A stretch of 64,000 nucleotides of DNA, taken from NCBI GenBank assembly GCA_022457155.1, contig JAJGOT010000436.1, forward strand, positions 560,001 through 624,000, read 5' to 3'. Each line of letters starts with the position of its first letter. Position 1 is the first letter of the stretch. A model generated the notes under the pieces. That model had not been told where the DNA came from, made no database searches, and worked only from the letters and a program-made list of their open reading frames with translations. Origin of the DNA: Cladopsammia gracilis. Its lineage: Eukaryota; Cnidaria; Anthozoa; Scleractinia; Dendrophylliidae. Shown here piece after piece: positions 54,950-64,000 of this stretch. A program made the position numbers and the translations under genes.

Positions 54950-55352
54950 GGAGGGGGACTCCCATATGTGGTTGGGTGGGGGTGCTCGTCGTATCTTTTA
55001 GGGGTTAAAATTCGGGATCTAAGTATCTTTTAGAATATAAGATTAAAAAAACTCATTTTCCCAGAAAATGGTATCTTTTAGGGTGTTCCTAGCGAAAGAC
55101 GAGTCGCTACTGCCTTCCGGTGTTCGTTCTGATGGTAGCTGGAATTCGAGCCCATGTATAGTCAGATCTATTTATTTCCAGCACTCTAGCCGCATCGCAT
55201 TGTTCCCTCGCATATTTGGTAAAAAAATGGTATCTTTTAGAGGTAAAATTCTGGTTGACAACTGCCACTTTGATATCTTTCAGGGTTCCACTTTTTTTCC
55301 TAACGAGCACCTCCGCTTGACGACTTATAGGAGTCCCCCCCCCCCCCCCCGG
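54950..55352. mobile_element. G-tract MITE, hAT-like, 8-bp duplication (copy 3)
   Basis: AGCAGAAC before and AGCAGAAT after the element agree at seven of eight positions (54942-54949, 55353-55360). Ends carry GGGGGACTCC(C/T)ATA in inverted orientation with a C tract at the right end. The phrase GGTATCTTTTAG repeats in the interior. Related in style to 24825 and 27038. Confidence 0.65.
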
Positions 55353-55422
55353 AGCAGAATATTCTTACCAATTTTTCTTTTCACGATATTTCCGGTTGTC
55401 ACTCTGTAAGCGACTTAAAAGG

Positions 55423-56380
55423 CAGAGCAAAATAGCATGTTCTTTTGAGAACAAGCCATATCTAGAATATTTGATGTCACTTTTATCGTGATTAACTTAA
55501 TACGAGTGGTTTTAATTAGCCCCACGCAGCTATCAAGCGTTGTGAATACAAGCTAAAATTAAAGCTTTGACTGAGTCAAAGTTCCCATATGACTAAAAAA
55601 AAGATCGCCGGATTGACCCCTTTCATAAAATAGAAGTCCGAATAAGGGAGTTAAATGAGACGGGAAAGTTTGTGTTTTAATATGAGTGATAGGCAGAGCA
55701 AAATAGCATGTTCTTTTGAGAACAAGCCATATCTAGAATATTTGATGTCACTTTTAACGTGATTAGTAATACGAGTGGTTTCAATTAGCCCCACGCAGCT
55801 ATCAAGCGTACTGAATAAGGAATGAATATTTTAAGTTCGTTTACCTACAGGTTGCAACTGATTTGATTGAACCTGCACTTGCAATGGGAACACAACGTGC
55901 ACGGAAGACTGGCACCGGTAGCATAGTATTGGCTGACCCGTGTAATTAAAAAATAACTCGAGCCCTTGAGTGACTAATTTGCGTGGCACTGTCTTTTGTA
56001 AACGTGTGAATTCTACGACACGGATGCCGTTCTTGATGTGCTTGTAGCCCGTGGCTTTGAAACAAAGCCGGCGGACTGCTCGCGCTTTCGCTTTTGTGCT
56101 ATTTTAAAACAATTAATCATTGCTATTACAATTTCATTATGCAACAGTACGCAAAAAACGTAAAAATTTTCGCCATTGAACGCTTGCCGCAATTCCATTC
56201 AACCGTCGTCATTATAAACCAAAAAATCAACAAAACTATGACGTCTTTACCATACTATTGCACAATCAAACCGTAATAGCAATGAATAGAAAAAAACGCA
56301 AAGTTCATGCTATCTTGCTCTGCCATACCGCTCATATTAAAACACAAACTTTCCTGTCCCATTTAACTTTCTTAAAACGT
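55423..56380. repeat. compound direct and inverted repeat
   Basis: GGCAGAGCAAAATAGCATGT and the next about 110 bp at 55422 recur at 55692, period about 270 bp. The block 55637-55710 (GAGACGGGAAAGTTTGTG, GCAGAGCAAAATAGCATG) is mirrored by 56303-56375. The inverted blocks may be the ends of an element of about 740 bp; the same sequence borders the 610-bp repeat. Confidence 0.65.
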
Positions 56381-56832
56381 CTCCATTAGTAAAATACACC
56401 GTGAAATTCTCAAACTACGTTTCCCAAGAAAACGCATTTGACCTATTTTTACCCTTTATGGCTTTACGACAAATGATTGAAACTGATAGGTAACGTGAGA
56501 TATCGAAATTTAAGAAGGACTAATACCTTTGCGGTAACGTAATGTGAGATATGACAAGTTCATGACAAGTTCTGACATCCCAATACCCTAGGGAAATTAA
56601 CAATAAGTCCGGGAGTGTTCCCCCAAAATTTTAGTGGCAGTATGTGACGCCCTTCTTGAAATTCTAACCGGTTTAACCAACCATATCCTCAATGCCCTAA
56701 TACAGCTTCTATAAAGAAGGAAGAAGAAACCCCCAGGGACAAAAGTCCACAAAATTTTGTTAACAACTTTTGTCCCTTTTTCGTACTCAATTCCGAAATC
56801 TCGCTTAATGCGCATGCGCATTAACGAGATAA
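56220..56832. repeat. 610-bp dispersed repeat, copy 2
   Basis: Same orientation as 25343-25952, and ends at the same palindrome TGCGCATGCGCA. It overlaps the right arm of the compound repeat. Confidence 0.75.
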
Positions 56833-56859
56833 AAATGTTCGGAGAATGTTCGGTTTTGG

Positions 56860-56974
56860 GTCATGGCTCGTGTACGACGACTGTATTGTGATGTATTGTG
56901 TTAGGTTGTATTGTATTGGATTGTATTGTATTAGGTTTTATGACGTCAGTCAGGTCGTCGTACATGAGCCATGA
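56860..56974. mobile_element. 115-bp fold-back MITE with TTGTA core
   Basis: GTCATGGCTCGTGTACGACG and GTCGTACATGAGCCATGAC are inverted ends; the core is a TATTG/GTATTGTA simple repeat. Confidence 0.7.
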
Positions 56975-57599
56975 CTCTAGGTTTTCTACTTTTACTAAGG
57001 AGAAATGCTAACTAAGCTATAAAGCACGGAGGAAATTTCCGTATTTCGAGAGTTATGGTTAATGGTTTTCAATCAATCAGAGCGCGTGTAATGTCTTGTT
57101 CATTTTATTTATTTGAAGCAATGATGAATCAAAACAGGCTACCTCGTTATGGGCTAGGGCGGGATTGTCGACAGACGTTCACGAATCTTCGTCCCACCGC
57201 CGCACTGCCACTAAAACGGTTTTAGTACAGAGGTTCCCTGTACTAAAACATGAGGTAGTGGGACCACGGACCCAAGACACCCTAGTGAAGATAAAAGTTT
57301 CGTCATAGTGTTGAAAACAAAATGGATATGTTTATTTAATTTGATTTGCTTCGCCACGAGATTACAAGTTTACATAATATTACTACTAGTATGACATTAC
57401 AGGACTGTTACAATAATGCAAGGCAAATATTTAGACAGCAAACAAGGGCAGGGTGACCCCCAACAGCGTGAAGCCAATAACTGCGGGCCCGTAGGCAGGG
57501 TTTAGGCAGGGTTACTAAATATAAAGTGTAAGCATAATTGCTTGAAGTAAAGAAGCTACATAAGCGAAGAGTGGTTTTCAGAATCTTGAGAAATGTTAC
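56975..57599. other. intergenic or intronic, no exon recognised
   Basis: Presumed part of the minus-strand transcription unit of the mini-exons, but no coding exon can be supported. A short inverted pair TTTTAGTACAG / CTGTACTAAAA lies at 57220-57248. Confidence 0.35.
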
Positions 57600-57650
57600 C
57601 TGGTTTCTGAGTCCTAGTCGATAATTCTGCTTTTGTAACAAGTGCTGTGG
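57600..57650 (-). CDS. duplicated mini-exon C, acceptor mutated
   Basis: 51 nt, nearly identical to mini-exon B and followed by GTAACATTTC. Its acceptor reads CCTTCAA instead of CTTTCAG. A new AG six bases further in (CCACAG) would keep the frame, so it may still be used. Phase 1 at both ends. Confidence 0.35.
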
Positions 57651-57786
57651 TTGAAGGACAAAAAAATATAACTCAATTTTTTTTTTTAATATTTTACTGA
57701 GTACTTGAGACATCTAACTACTAACTACGTGAAGTAAAGAAACTACATAAGCGAAGAGTGGTTTTCAGAATCTTGAGAAATGTTAC

Positions 57787-57837
57787 CTGATTTCTGAAGC
57801 CAAGTCGATAATTCTGCTTTTGTAACAAGTGCTGTGG
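57787..57837 (-). CDS. duplicated mini-exon B
   Basis: 51 nt between TTTTTGTCTTTCAG and GTAACATTTC, encoding TALVTKAELSTWLQKS with split glycine/alanine codons at the borders. Phase 1 at both ends, so it can be repeated or skipped without changing frame. About 187 bp from mini-exon C, with homologous introns. Confidence 0.45.
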
Positions 57838-58133
57838 CTGAAAGACAAAAAAAATATAACTCATTTTTTTTAATATTTTACTGAGTACTTGAGACTACTA
57901 ACTACGTGATGTACAGAAGTGTTTTTTTTTTATGTCAAATATTGCAATAAATCCACAAGAGGATATTTTTCGTTTACAAGAACAGCGAACAAGGCACCGC
58001 CCATGAAGATTTAGTTCCATCCAAAAAAATCACTAAGAAAATAGATGCACTGAAGTTTCAGGCAGGGTTACTAAGTATAAATGATAAGAGCAATTGCTTG
58101 TAACGTAACTGTCGGCATCATAAGAAATGTTAC

Positions 58134-58205
58134 CTGGTCGCTGAGAAGTCGTAATAGTTGGGGTCGCTGCCGGCAGTGATGCTTTAGTTGTTTTAGGCCC
58201 TGTGG
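58134..58205 (-). CDS. Thr/Pro-rich mini-exon A
   Basis: 72 nt between TTCTGTTCTTCAG and GTAACATTTC, encoding TGPKTTKASLPAATPTITTS and four more residues. Same phase and same border sequences as B and C, so an older duplicate. The composition suggests an O-glycosylated linker of a secreted or membrane protein. The rest of the gene was not found. Confidence 0.45.
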
Positions 58206-58847
58206 CTGAAGAACAGAAAATAAAATACAATGTTTTGTACTGTTAAATATTGTACCGTCTATTCTTGGGACTATAGCTAGGTGGTTTATAATGGTTTTAA
58301 ATGTATGTCACGGGGATTTTGACGTTTTAGGGTAAAAACTGCCCCAAATTAACCTGAATGCAACTACTCCGCCACTTTTGGTAAATAGCCAACTGGTCTG
58401 CCTCATGTCAGTAGGGATTCTTTGTGGAATCGAATTTATCAACAGAACTGTTGCATGACCGTACACGGCGTACTGAAATATCCATCGATGACCAGCCGAA
58501 CCAACTATATATATATATATATATATAAAGTGTAGAACTGGATATTCGTAAAACAGTGCTCAATACATTAATGTAGAGCGAAGTATATGTTTATGGAGGA
58601 AAGAAACAAATAAACTACGCTTTCATCCCGACAAGCCTGTTTCGTGGTTGCCCACTCATCAGGGGATTCAATAAGAATATTCTTTACCATCGCTTCTTAT
58701 ATACAAAATAATTTACATAATAACAATAACAAATCTATGCGGCGCGAAGTTTAACAGTTCAGCTGTTGCGTAGAAGGGCTTTGTTTCTATGGCGGCAAGA
58801 AGACACGAGTTCATTACGTTTGTTAAGTGTAGAAAGTTTCGGTCGAC

Positions 58848-58981
58848 AAATGATTAGAAATTTTTCCTTTAGGCAGAGGTTGCATCTTTTGCTTGAGCTG
58901 TTGTACGGTGTACGCATTCATCGTACAACAGCTCAAGCAAAAGATGCAACCTCTGCCTAAAGGAAAAATTTCTAATCATTT
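58848..58981. repeat. hairpin with 60-bp perfect arms at the PLE junction
   Basis: The left arm 58848-58907 and right arm 58922-58981 are exact reverse complements around a 14-base centre. Both arms are the element's own sequence (AGCTCAAGCAAAAGATGCAA and CCTCTGCCTAAAGG). Confidence 0.9.
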
Positions 58982-58984
58982 GCC

Positions 58985-60837
58985 GACATGACATGCTGAA
59001 GATGGTCCAATCGACGAAATTCAAACAGGTTAACAACCCGTTCCTCAATAAGCTCAAAGACGACACTGACCGTATCAAAAAAGAAACCAAACTTCTCATC
59101 TCCGCTGATAAAACCACGAACTTTTACAAACTCGAACCTTCAAAGTACAACGACCTACTTGATCAACATCACGAAGTCATACAAAAAGGCCGCCCCTAAC
59201 ACTGTACGTGACATCCACAAAGAAAACAAAAAAATCGCAACGAAGCTGGGTATTGATGACCGAGTAGACACCACTGCCGATAAAGACGCACTTATAACTC
59301 TGAAAGACCACAAGCCTAACTTCGACAACAAACCGGCCTGTAGACTAATTAACCCCACTAAGTCGGAGATTGGCAAAATTAGTAAAGAAATCCTCGACAG
59401 GATCAATAGCAAAGTTATTAGAGCATCCAGATTCCATCAATGGAAAAACTCTGCCTCTGTGATTGAATGGTTCAAAGCAATTGAAAACAAAAAACGCCAC
59501 AACTTCAATTGCTTTGACATCGTGGAATTCTATCCCTCCATCAGCCAAGATCTTCTTAATAAAGCACTTGATTTTGCCTCAGCCTACAACAACATAACAA
59601 ATGATGAACGAAACATTATCATACACGCTAAAAATTCAGTCCTTATAAACAATCATCAAGCATGGCAAAAGAAGGGCGACACAGCGTTCGACGTCACTAT
59701 GAGAAGCTTCGACGGTGCTGAAACATGTGAACTCGTGGGAAGTTTCCTGCTTTCGCAATTACAACACCTTGACGTAAACTTAGGCCTCTACCGGGATGAC
59801 GATCTAGCCGTTTCCAACGCCACACCGAGAGACATCGAGAACACTAAGAAGGAAATATGCCGAGTTTTCAACCTGAACGGGCTGCGAATAACGATTGAAG
59901 CCAACAAACAGATCGTTAACTTCTTAGATGTCACCTTCAACCTAAACAACAGCACCTTCAACCCTTCACAAAACCTAATACCGCACTTCTTTATGTCCAC
60001 CGTGAGAGTACCCATCCACCCACAACCACAAAGAACATTCCCAACAACATCAACAGACGGCTGTCATCCCTTTCATCGGACAAGGCATCATTCGACCAAG
60101 CTGCGCCACCATACCAAAAAGCACTAGTCGAAAGTGGATACAATTCAATCTACACTACGAACCGATCACGACCCCTAATCGCAGAAACAGACAACGTAAC
60201 AACATCCTTTGGTATAACCCCCCGTTCAGCAAAAACGTCAGCACAAACATCGGTCACAGATTCCTTGCTTTAGTAGACAAATACTTTCCTAAAGACAACG
60301 ATCTCAGAAAAATCTTCAATCGAAACACCGTCAAGATCAGTTACAGCTGCATGAATAACATCAAACAAATTATTGACAATCGCAACAAACGTGTTCTAAA
60401 TTCATCCAAAGTCACTGATAATACCGCAAATAACACTACTCACATCAAATCATGCAACTGCCGTCAAAAGAGCTTATGCCCCCTAAACGGAAACTGCCTT
60501 CAATCATCTGTCCCAATCATACATCGGACTTACGGAAAACGACTTCAAGACAAGATATAGAAACCACACTTCATCATTTCGTCACGCAAAACACAGAAAC
60601 TCCACCGAACTTAGCAAGCACATCTGGTCACTTAAAGACAACAACATCGAACATTCTATCTCATGGCGTGTAATTTCTAATAGCTCCTCATATAGCAGCT
60701 CGAGCAAAAAATGTAATCTCTGTCTTAAGGAAAAATTCTTAATCATTTGCCGCCCTGACCTGTCATCACTTAATAAACGTAACGAACTTGTATCTTCTTG
60801 CCGTCACCGTAACAAAGCGTTGCTATGTAACAACTAA
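58985..60837 (+). pseudogene. Penelope-like RT with GIY-YIG endonuclease, frameshifted
   Basis: The first frame (58993-59199) has an N-terminal helical region, then shifts near 59165 into a 322-codon frame. That frame carries the RT: LKDHKPNF, the ACRLINPTKSEIGKISKEIL stretch, the catalytic FDIVEFYPSIS, DGAETCELVG and the active site YRDD at about 59790 (followed by D where G is usual). Another shift near 59960 leads through HRESTHPPTTT and a region ending CPLNGNCLQSS. The GIY-YIG part then lacks its first strand: a deletion near 60512-60524 joins QSSV to the YIGLTENDFKTR segment out of frame. The end [20 protein letters not shown] matches other PLE copies, with stop at 60835. Intact relatives prime on DNA ends or telomeres; this copy cannot. 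Confidence 0.8.
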
Positions 60838-60946
60838 ACATCCGATCATTCAAATTTTGCATGTAAGCGATGGTTATGTTTATTCTTTAATAAAATCCCC
60901 TGAAGAGTGAGCAATCACGAAACAGGCTCGTAGGGATACAAGTGTA

Positions 60947-60978
<32 letters not shown>

Positions 60979-60980
<2 letters not shown>

Positions 60981-62101
60981 TGATACACTGCCCAAATATG
61001 GTAAAAAAGTAATCGATATGCGTTATGTCTACATGACGTATAACAGCGATGGCGGTAAATTTCGCATTTTGAAGGAAAGTGAAAATGACTGCTGGCTGCA
61101 ATTTCGTGTTTTTGGGCGAAAAAGTGCGTGAACTATTAGTTAAAAAAGGGAAAAGAAAGAAAATAAGAGAAGAAAAGAAAAGAGAAAAAGTATTGCTCAC
61201 ATGGTTGGACAAAAAAGGCGCGAAATTTTCGCGTTGTCGCGGTCACTGTACTTGTCGCAGTGTTTCTTGGCGTAGCTGAATGAAAACTGGTTCAAAGTTT
61301 GACCGCTCGACAAGAAGTAAATGAGGGAGCACAATTTTCGTAAAATTCCTTTGGTAATCACCTCTGGAATATGATATAGGCTTGATGCTTCCTCAGAATA
61401 GTTTCTGATCTCGTCATTACGGCTGTAGGAGCTAAGAAACGAGCAAGTTTGTAAACAACATTGATTGACTCAGCTCGTACTTCGATGTTTGAAAATTTGG
61501 TGCTGATGGAAGGGAATAAAAAGCCAAATCAACTACAGGTACGATGTTTTAACCGTTTCTTGTATCCTTTTGCTTTGAATTTTTGTAAGACATACTGTCC
61601 ACGCTGCTGTTCTTTCCGACTTTTCGCCGCTATGTTCAGGTTCGTGGCCGTGTGTTTGTTCAATTTGTTTTGATTCTGAATTGACCTTTTCAAGATACGA
61701 AACACTTGTAACTAAGACATTCTATGCCATTTTACTGTGTTTTAATTCTTGTAGTCACTACTTTGTCCCGTTCTTTGAGTAGACAAAAGTTCTTCTCGTA
61801 GAAACTCTCAACTGATTCAGTTGTGTACGCTAAATTAATTTTAGCTTAGCAAAAGTTTCGGCATTCGCCGCTTGTTTAAGAAATGGTGCGAGGCAAAATA
61901 TTGTTGTTAGCCTTTTTACTTAATGAAAGGTTGTATATCTCAATGAATTTTTTCTCGAAACCGTGATTTGTTATCAATGTGTTGAATTACAAAACAGTTA
62001 TATATTGACAAAGGCGCCACCTTCGTTCATGAACTGTGTGATGTTGCAAGTTTCGCGTGGTAAAACATATGTAAGCCTTTTTAAAATAAAAGGCTTGGCT
62101 T

Positions 62102-62105
<4 letters not shown>
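60979..62105. other. intergenic, no gene recognised
   Basis: A 66-codon ORF (61079-61279) with a Lys/Arg-rich centre is the only notable frame and has no recognised domain. TA microsatellites bound the stretch. Confidence 0.4.
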
Positions 62106-62184
<79 letters not shown>

Positions 62185-62241
62185 GCTCTAGTTTATCTAT
62201 TGAGCACTTTTATAGCTGATGAAGTCTTCAATTCATTATTT

Positions 62242-62281
<40 letters not shown>
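62106..62281. repeat. TA microsatellites before the second PLE block
   Basis: Three (TA)n runs at 62106-62150, 62155-62180 and 62246-62281, the last directly adjoining the PLE fragment. Confidence 0.85.
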
Positions 62282-62284
<3 letters not shown>

Positions 62285-63232
62285 GTGTAGAACTGGATAT
62301 TCTTAAAACAGTGCTCAATACATTAATGTAGAGCGAAGTATATGTTTATGGAGGAAAGAAACAAATAAACTACGCTTTAATCCCGACAAGCCTGTTTCGT
62401 GGTTGCCCACTCATCAGGGGATTCAATAAGAATATTCTTTACCATCGCTTCTTATATTCAAAATAATTTACATAATAACAATAACAAATCTATGCGGCGC
62501 GAAGTTTAACAGTTCAGCTGTTGCGTAGAAGGGCTTTGTTTCTATGGCGGCAAGAAGACACGAGTTCATTACGTTTGTTAAGTGTAGAAAGTTTCGGTCG
62601 GCAAATGATTAGAAATTTTTCCTTTAGGCAGAGGTTGCATCTTTTGCTTGAGCTGTTGTACGGTGAATGCGAAGACAGGATGCGCCATGAAATATAGTGT
62701 TCGATGTTGTTGTCTTTGAGAGTCCAGATGTACTTGCTTAGTTCAGTTGAGTTTCTGTGTTTAGAGTGGCGGAATGATGCGGTGTGGTTTCGGTATCTTG
62801 TTTTGAAGTCGTTTTCCGTGAGTCCGATGTATGTTTCTGTTGTGTTGTTGTCGTTGCGCGTGACTGTAGCTTGGTAGATGACTGATCATTGTAGGCAGTT
62901 TCCGTCGAGTGGGCATGTGTTCTCAGCTCAAGCAAAAGATGCAACCTCTGCCTAAAGGAAAAATTTCTAATCATTTCCCGACCGAAACTTTCTACACTTA
63001 ACAAACGTAATGAACTCGTGTCTTCTTGCCGCCATAGAAACAAAGCCCTTCTACGCAACAGCTGAACTGTTAAACTTCGCGCCGCATAGATTTGTTATTG
63101 TTATTATGTAAATTATTTTGTATATAAGAAGCGATGGTAAAGAATATTCTTATTGAATCCCCTGATAAGTGGGCAACCACGAAACAGGCTTGTCGGGATG
63201 AAAGCGTAGTTTATTTGTTTCTTTCCTCCATA

Positions 63233-63243
<11 letters not shown>
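62285..63243. mobile_element. head-to-head pair of Penelope-like 3' fragments
   Basis: 62285-62922 is a PLE 3' end on the minus strand, and 62923-63243 is the same 3' end on the plus strand. Both share the CACGAAACAGGCTTGTCGGG stretch and end at a TA microsatellite (62246-62281, 63237-63276). The outer 300 bp of each side are almost identical inverted copies. Confidence 0.8.
62514..62922 (-). pseudogene. PLE C-terminal GIY-YIG endonuclease fragment
   Basis: The minus-strand frame reads CPLDGNCLQ, an in-frame TGA, then VIYQATVTRNDNNTTETYIG and LTENDFKTRYRNH. It continues to [31 protein letters not shown] and a stop at 62514-62516. The two conserved strands (IYQA and YIG), the Arg of the KTRYRNH helix and the C-terminal cysteines are present. 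This nuclease nicks target DNA in Penelope-like retrotransposition. No RT is attached. Confidence 0.7.
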
Positions 63244-63276
<33 letters not shown>

Positions 63277-63281
<5 letters not shown>

Positions 63282-64000
63282 TTGCTTCTCCTGTTGTCAT
63301 AAAAAAATAACTACTGTTTCATGAAGCACTTCAAAATGTCAGGGAAAAATATAATTTCCAAAAGAGCTGATGCACGCATTGTGTACCTATATTTATTATC
63401 CTTACAGGAGAAAAAGTGGTCTTCAGGCGCTCAACTGTCTAGTTACATAATTTACACGAAGTAGATTTTATACATTGAGCAATCCAGACAAGAAATTAAT
63501 TGGCCGAATTTTTGTTGCCACCACAACATTTTCCAAACTATACTGAACCCGCGACAAATGAAATTAAATGCTCCTATGAGCTATGAACTCGTGAATATGA
63601 ATCGTTCGCACCCTTCCCTCTCATAGGAGTTTTGCCCCACTGACTGCCTACCTACTGCGTTCAACTCCTCACCCTTCCCTCCCTCCAACGCCGTCCCCAT
63701 AGGTAAGGCAGGTGACCATTTCATATCGCTGGTTCAATGTTTACAGCTCATCAAGCGATCAAGAAAAATTTTCACCCAAATGCTACAACTCTTGTAACGC
63801 TTCGCGTATTCACGAGCTAAAAAGGACGGTTGAAGCACCAGGATTCAATAGACGACATTTGTAAGCAAGTGCATTTCATGCGTGCAGTCTTTAAAATTTC
63901 TTCTATATTTTGTTTCTTTACTTTAGTTTATTTCTTTTCTATTTTTAGTCGGTTCCGGATAGTTTCTTGGAGGTTCCGTTATGTTCCGAGAATAAAGAGA
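63277..64000. other. intergenic to window end, no gene recognised
   Basis: No domain, repeat end or RNA gene that I can support. TCCCTCTCATAGGAG and CTCCTATGAGCTA at 63562-63630 form a loose inverted pair. Confidence 0.4.

Larger units (their letters stand above)
58533..60978 (+). mobile_element. Penelope-like element with inverted 5' fragment and (TA)n end
   Basis: The plus-strand coding region is preceded by an inverted copy of the element's own 3' end (58533-58907), joined by a hairpin. The 3' end matches 62923-63243 and closes with CACGAAACAGGCT and a TA microsatellite (60952-60978). Head-to-tail and head-to-head partial copies are usual for Penelope-like elements. Confidence 0.8.

Noticed and set aside
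61963..62331. ORF rich in Ile and Tyr
   Set aside because: Translation of TA microsatellites.

Overview
The window reads as nuclear DNA of an anthozoan cnidarian, most likely a stony coral or a close hexacorallian relative. The evidence is AT-rich sequence, spliced genes with GT-AG introns, a metazoan caspase exon, and several repeat types common in corals: a Penelope-like element with a GIY-YIG nuclease, a Ty3/gypsy element, tyrosine-recombinase remnants, OTU-protease remnants, and MITEs with long G or C tracts. I could run no search, so the taxon is inferred from recognised protein families and repeat style. No bacterial operon, tRNA, rRNA or CRISPR array was seen.

Layout. 1-5609: 3' part of a decayed Ty3/gypsy retrotransposon (gag, protease, RT, RNase H, no integrase) and its 3' LTR. 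7971-13016: a 5-kb DNA transposon with inverted ends of about 330 bp and a broken nuclease-like ORF, probably Academ-like. 14348-19971 (minus): the best gene of the window. Eight exons join in frame into a predicted 1,248-aa protein with a zinc-binding N terminus, a MULE transposase core with D, D and E, a SWIM finger, a Ulp1/C48 protease with all catalytic residues, and a PHD finger. 20068-23080: a 309-bp tandem duplication related to an inverted copy at 6682-7037, then a 1.9-kb element flanked by a 6-bp duplication. 24.8-31.1 kb: nested repeats (tyrosine-recombinase remnant, LINE, hAT-like and Harbinger-like MITEs) and a 92-bp palindrome.

31-43 kb is gene-poor, with tandem duplications, MITEs and an 866-bp element built of 10-bp units. 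43481-43672 (minus) may be a first coding exon. 45898-46631 (minus) is a caspase exon carrying p20 and p10. 49-53.7 kb holds diverged segmental copies. 53660-54121 (minus) is an OTU pseudogene without its catalytic Asp-Cys pair. 57600-58205 (minus) holds three duplicated mini-exons. 58533-60978 and 62285-63243 are Penelope-like copies arranged head to head.

How the parts relate. Apart from the caspase exon, the candidate first exon and the mini-exons, almost everything recognisable is transposon-derived. The MULE gene alone looks intact. It is either a complete autonomous transposon gene or a domesticated one; no terminal inverted repeats or target duplications were found around it. Exon borders come from splice consensus and reading-frame continuity only, not from transcripts.
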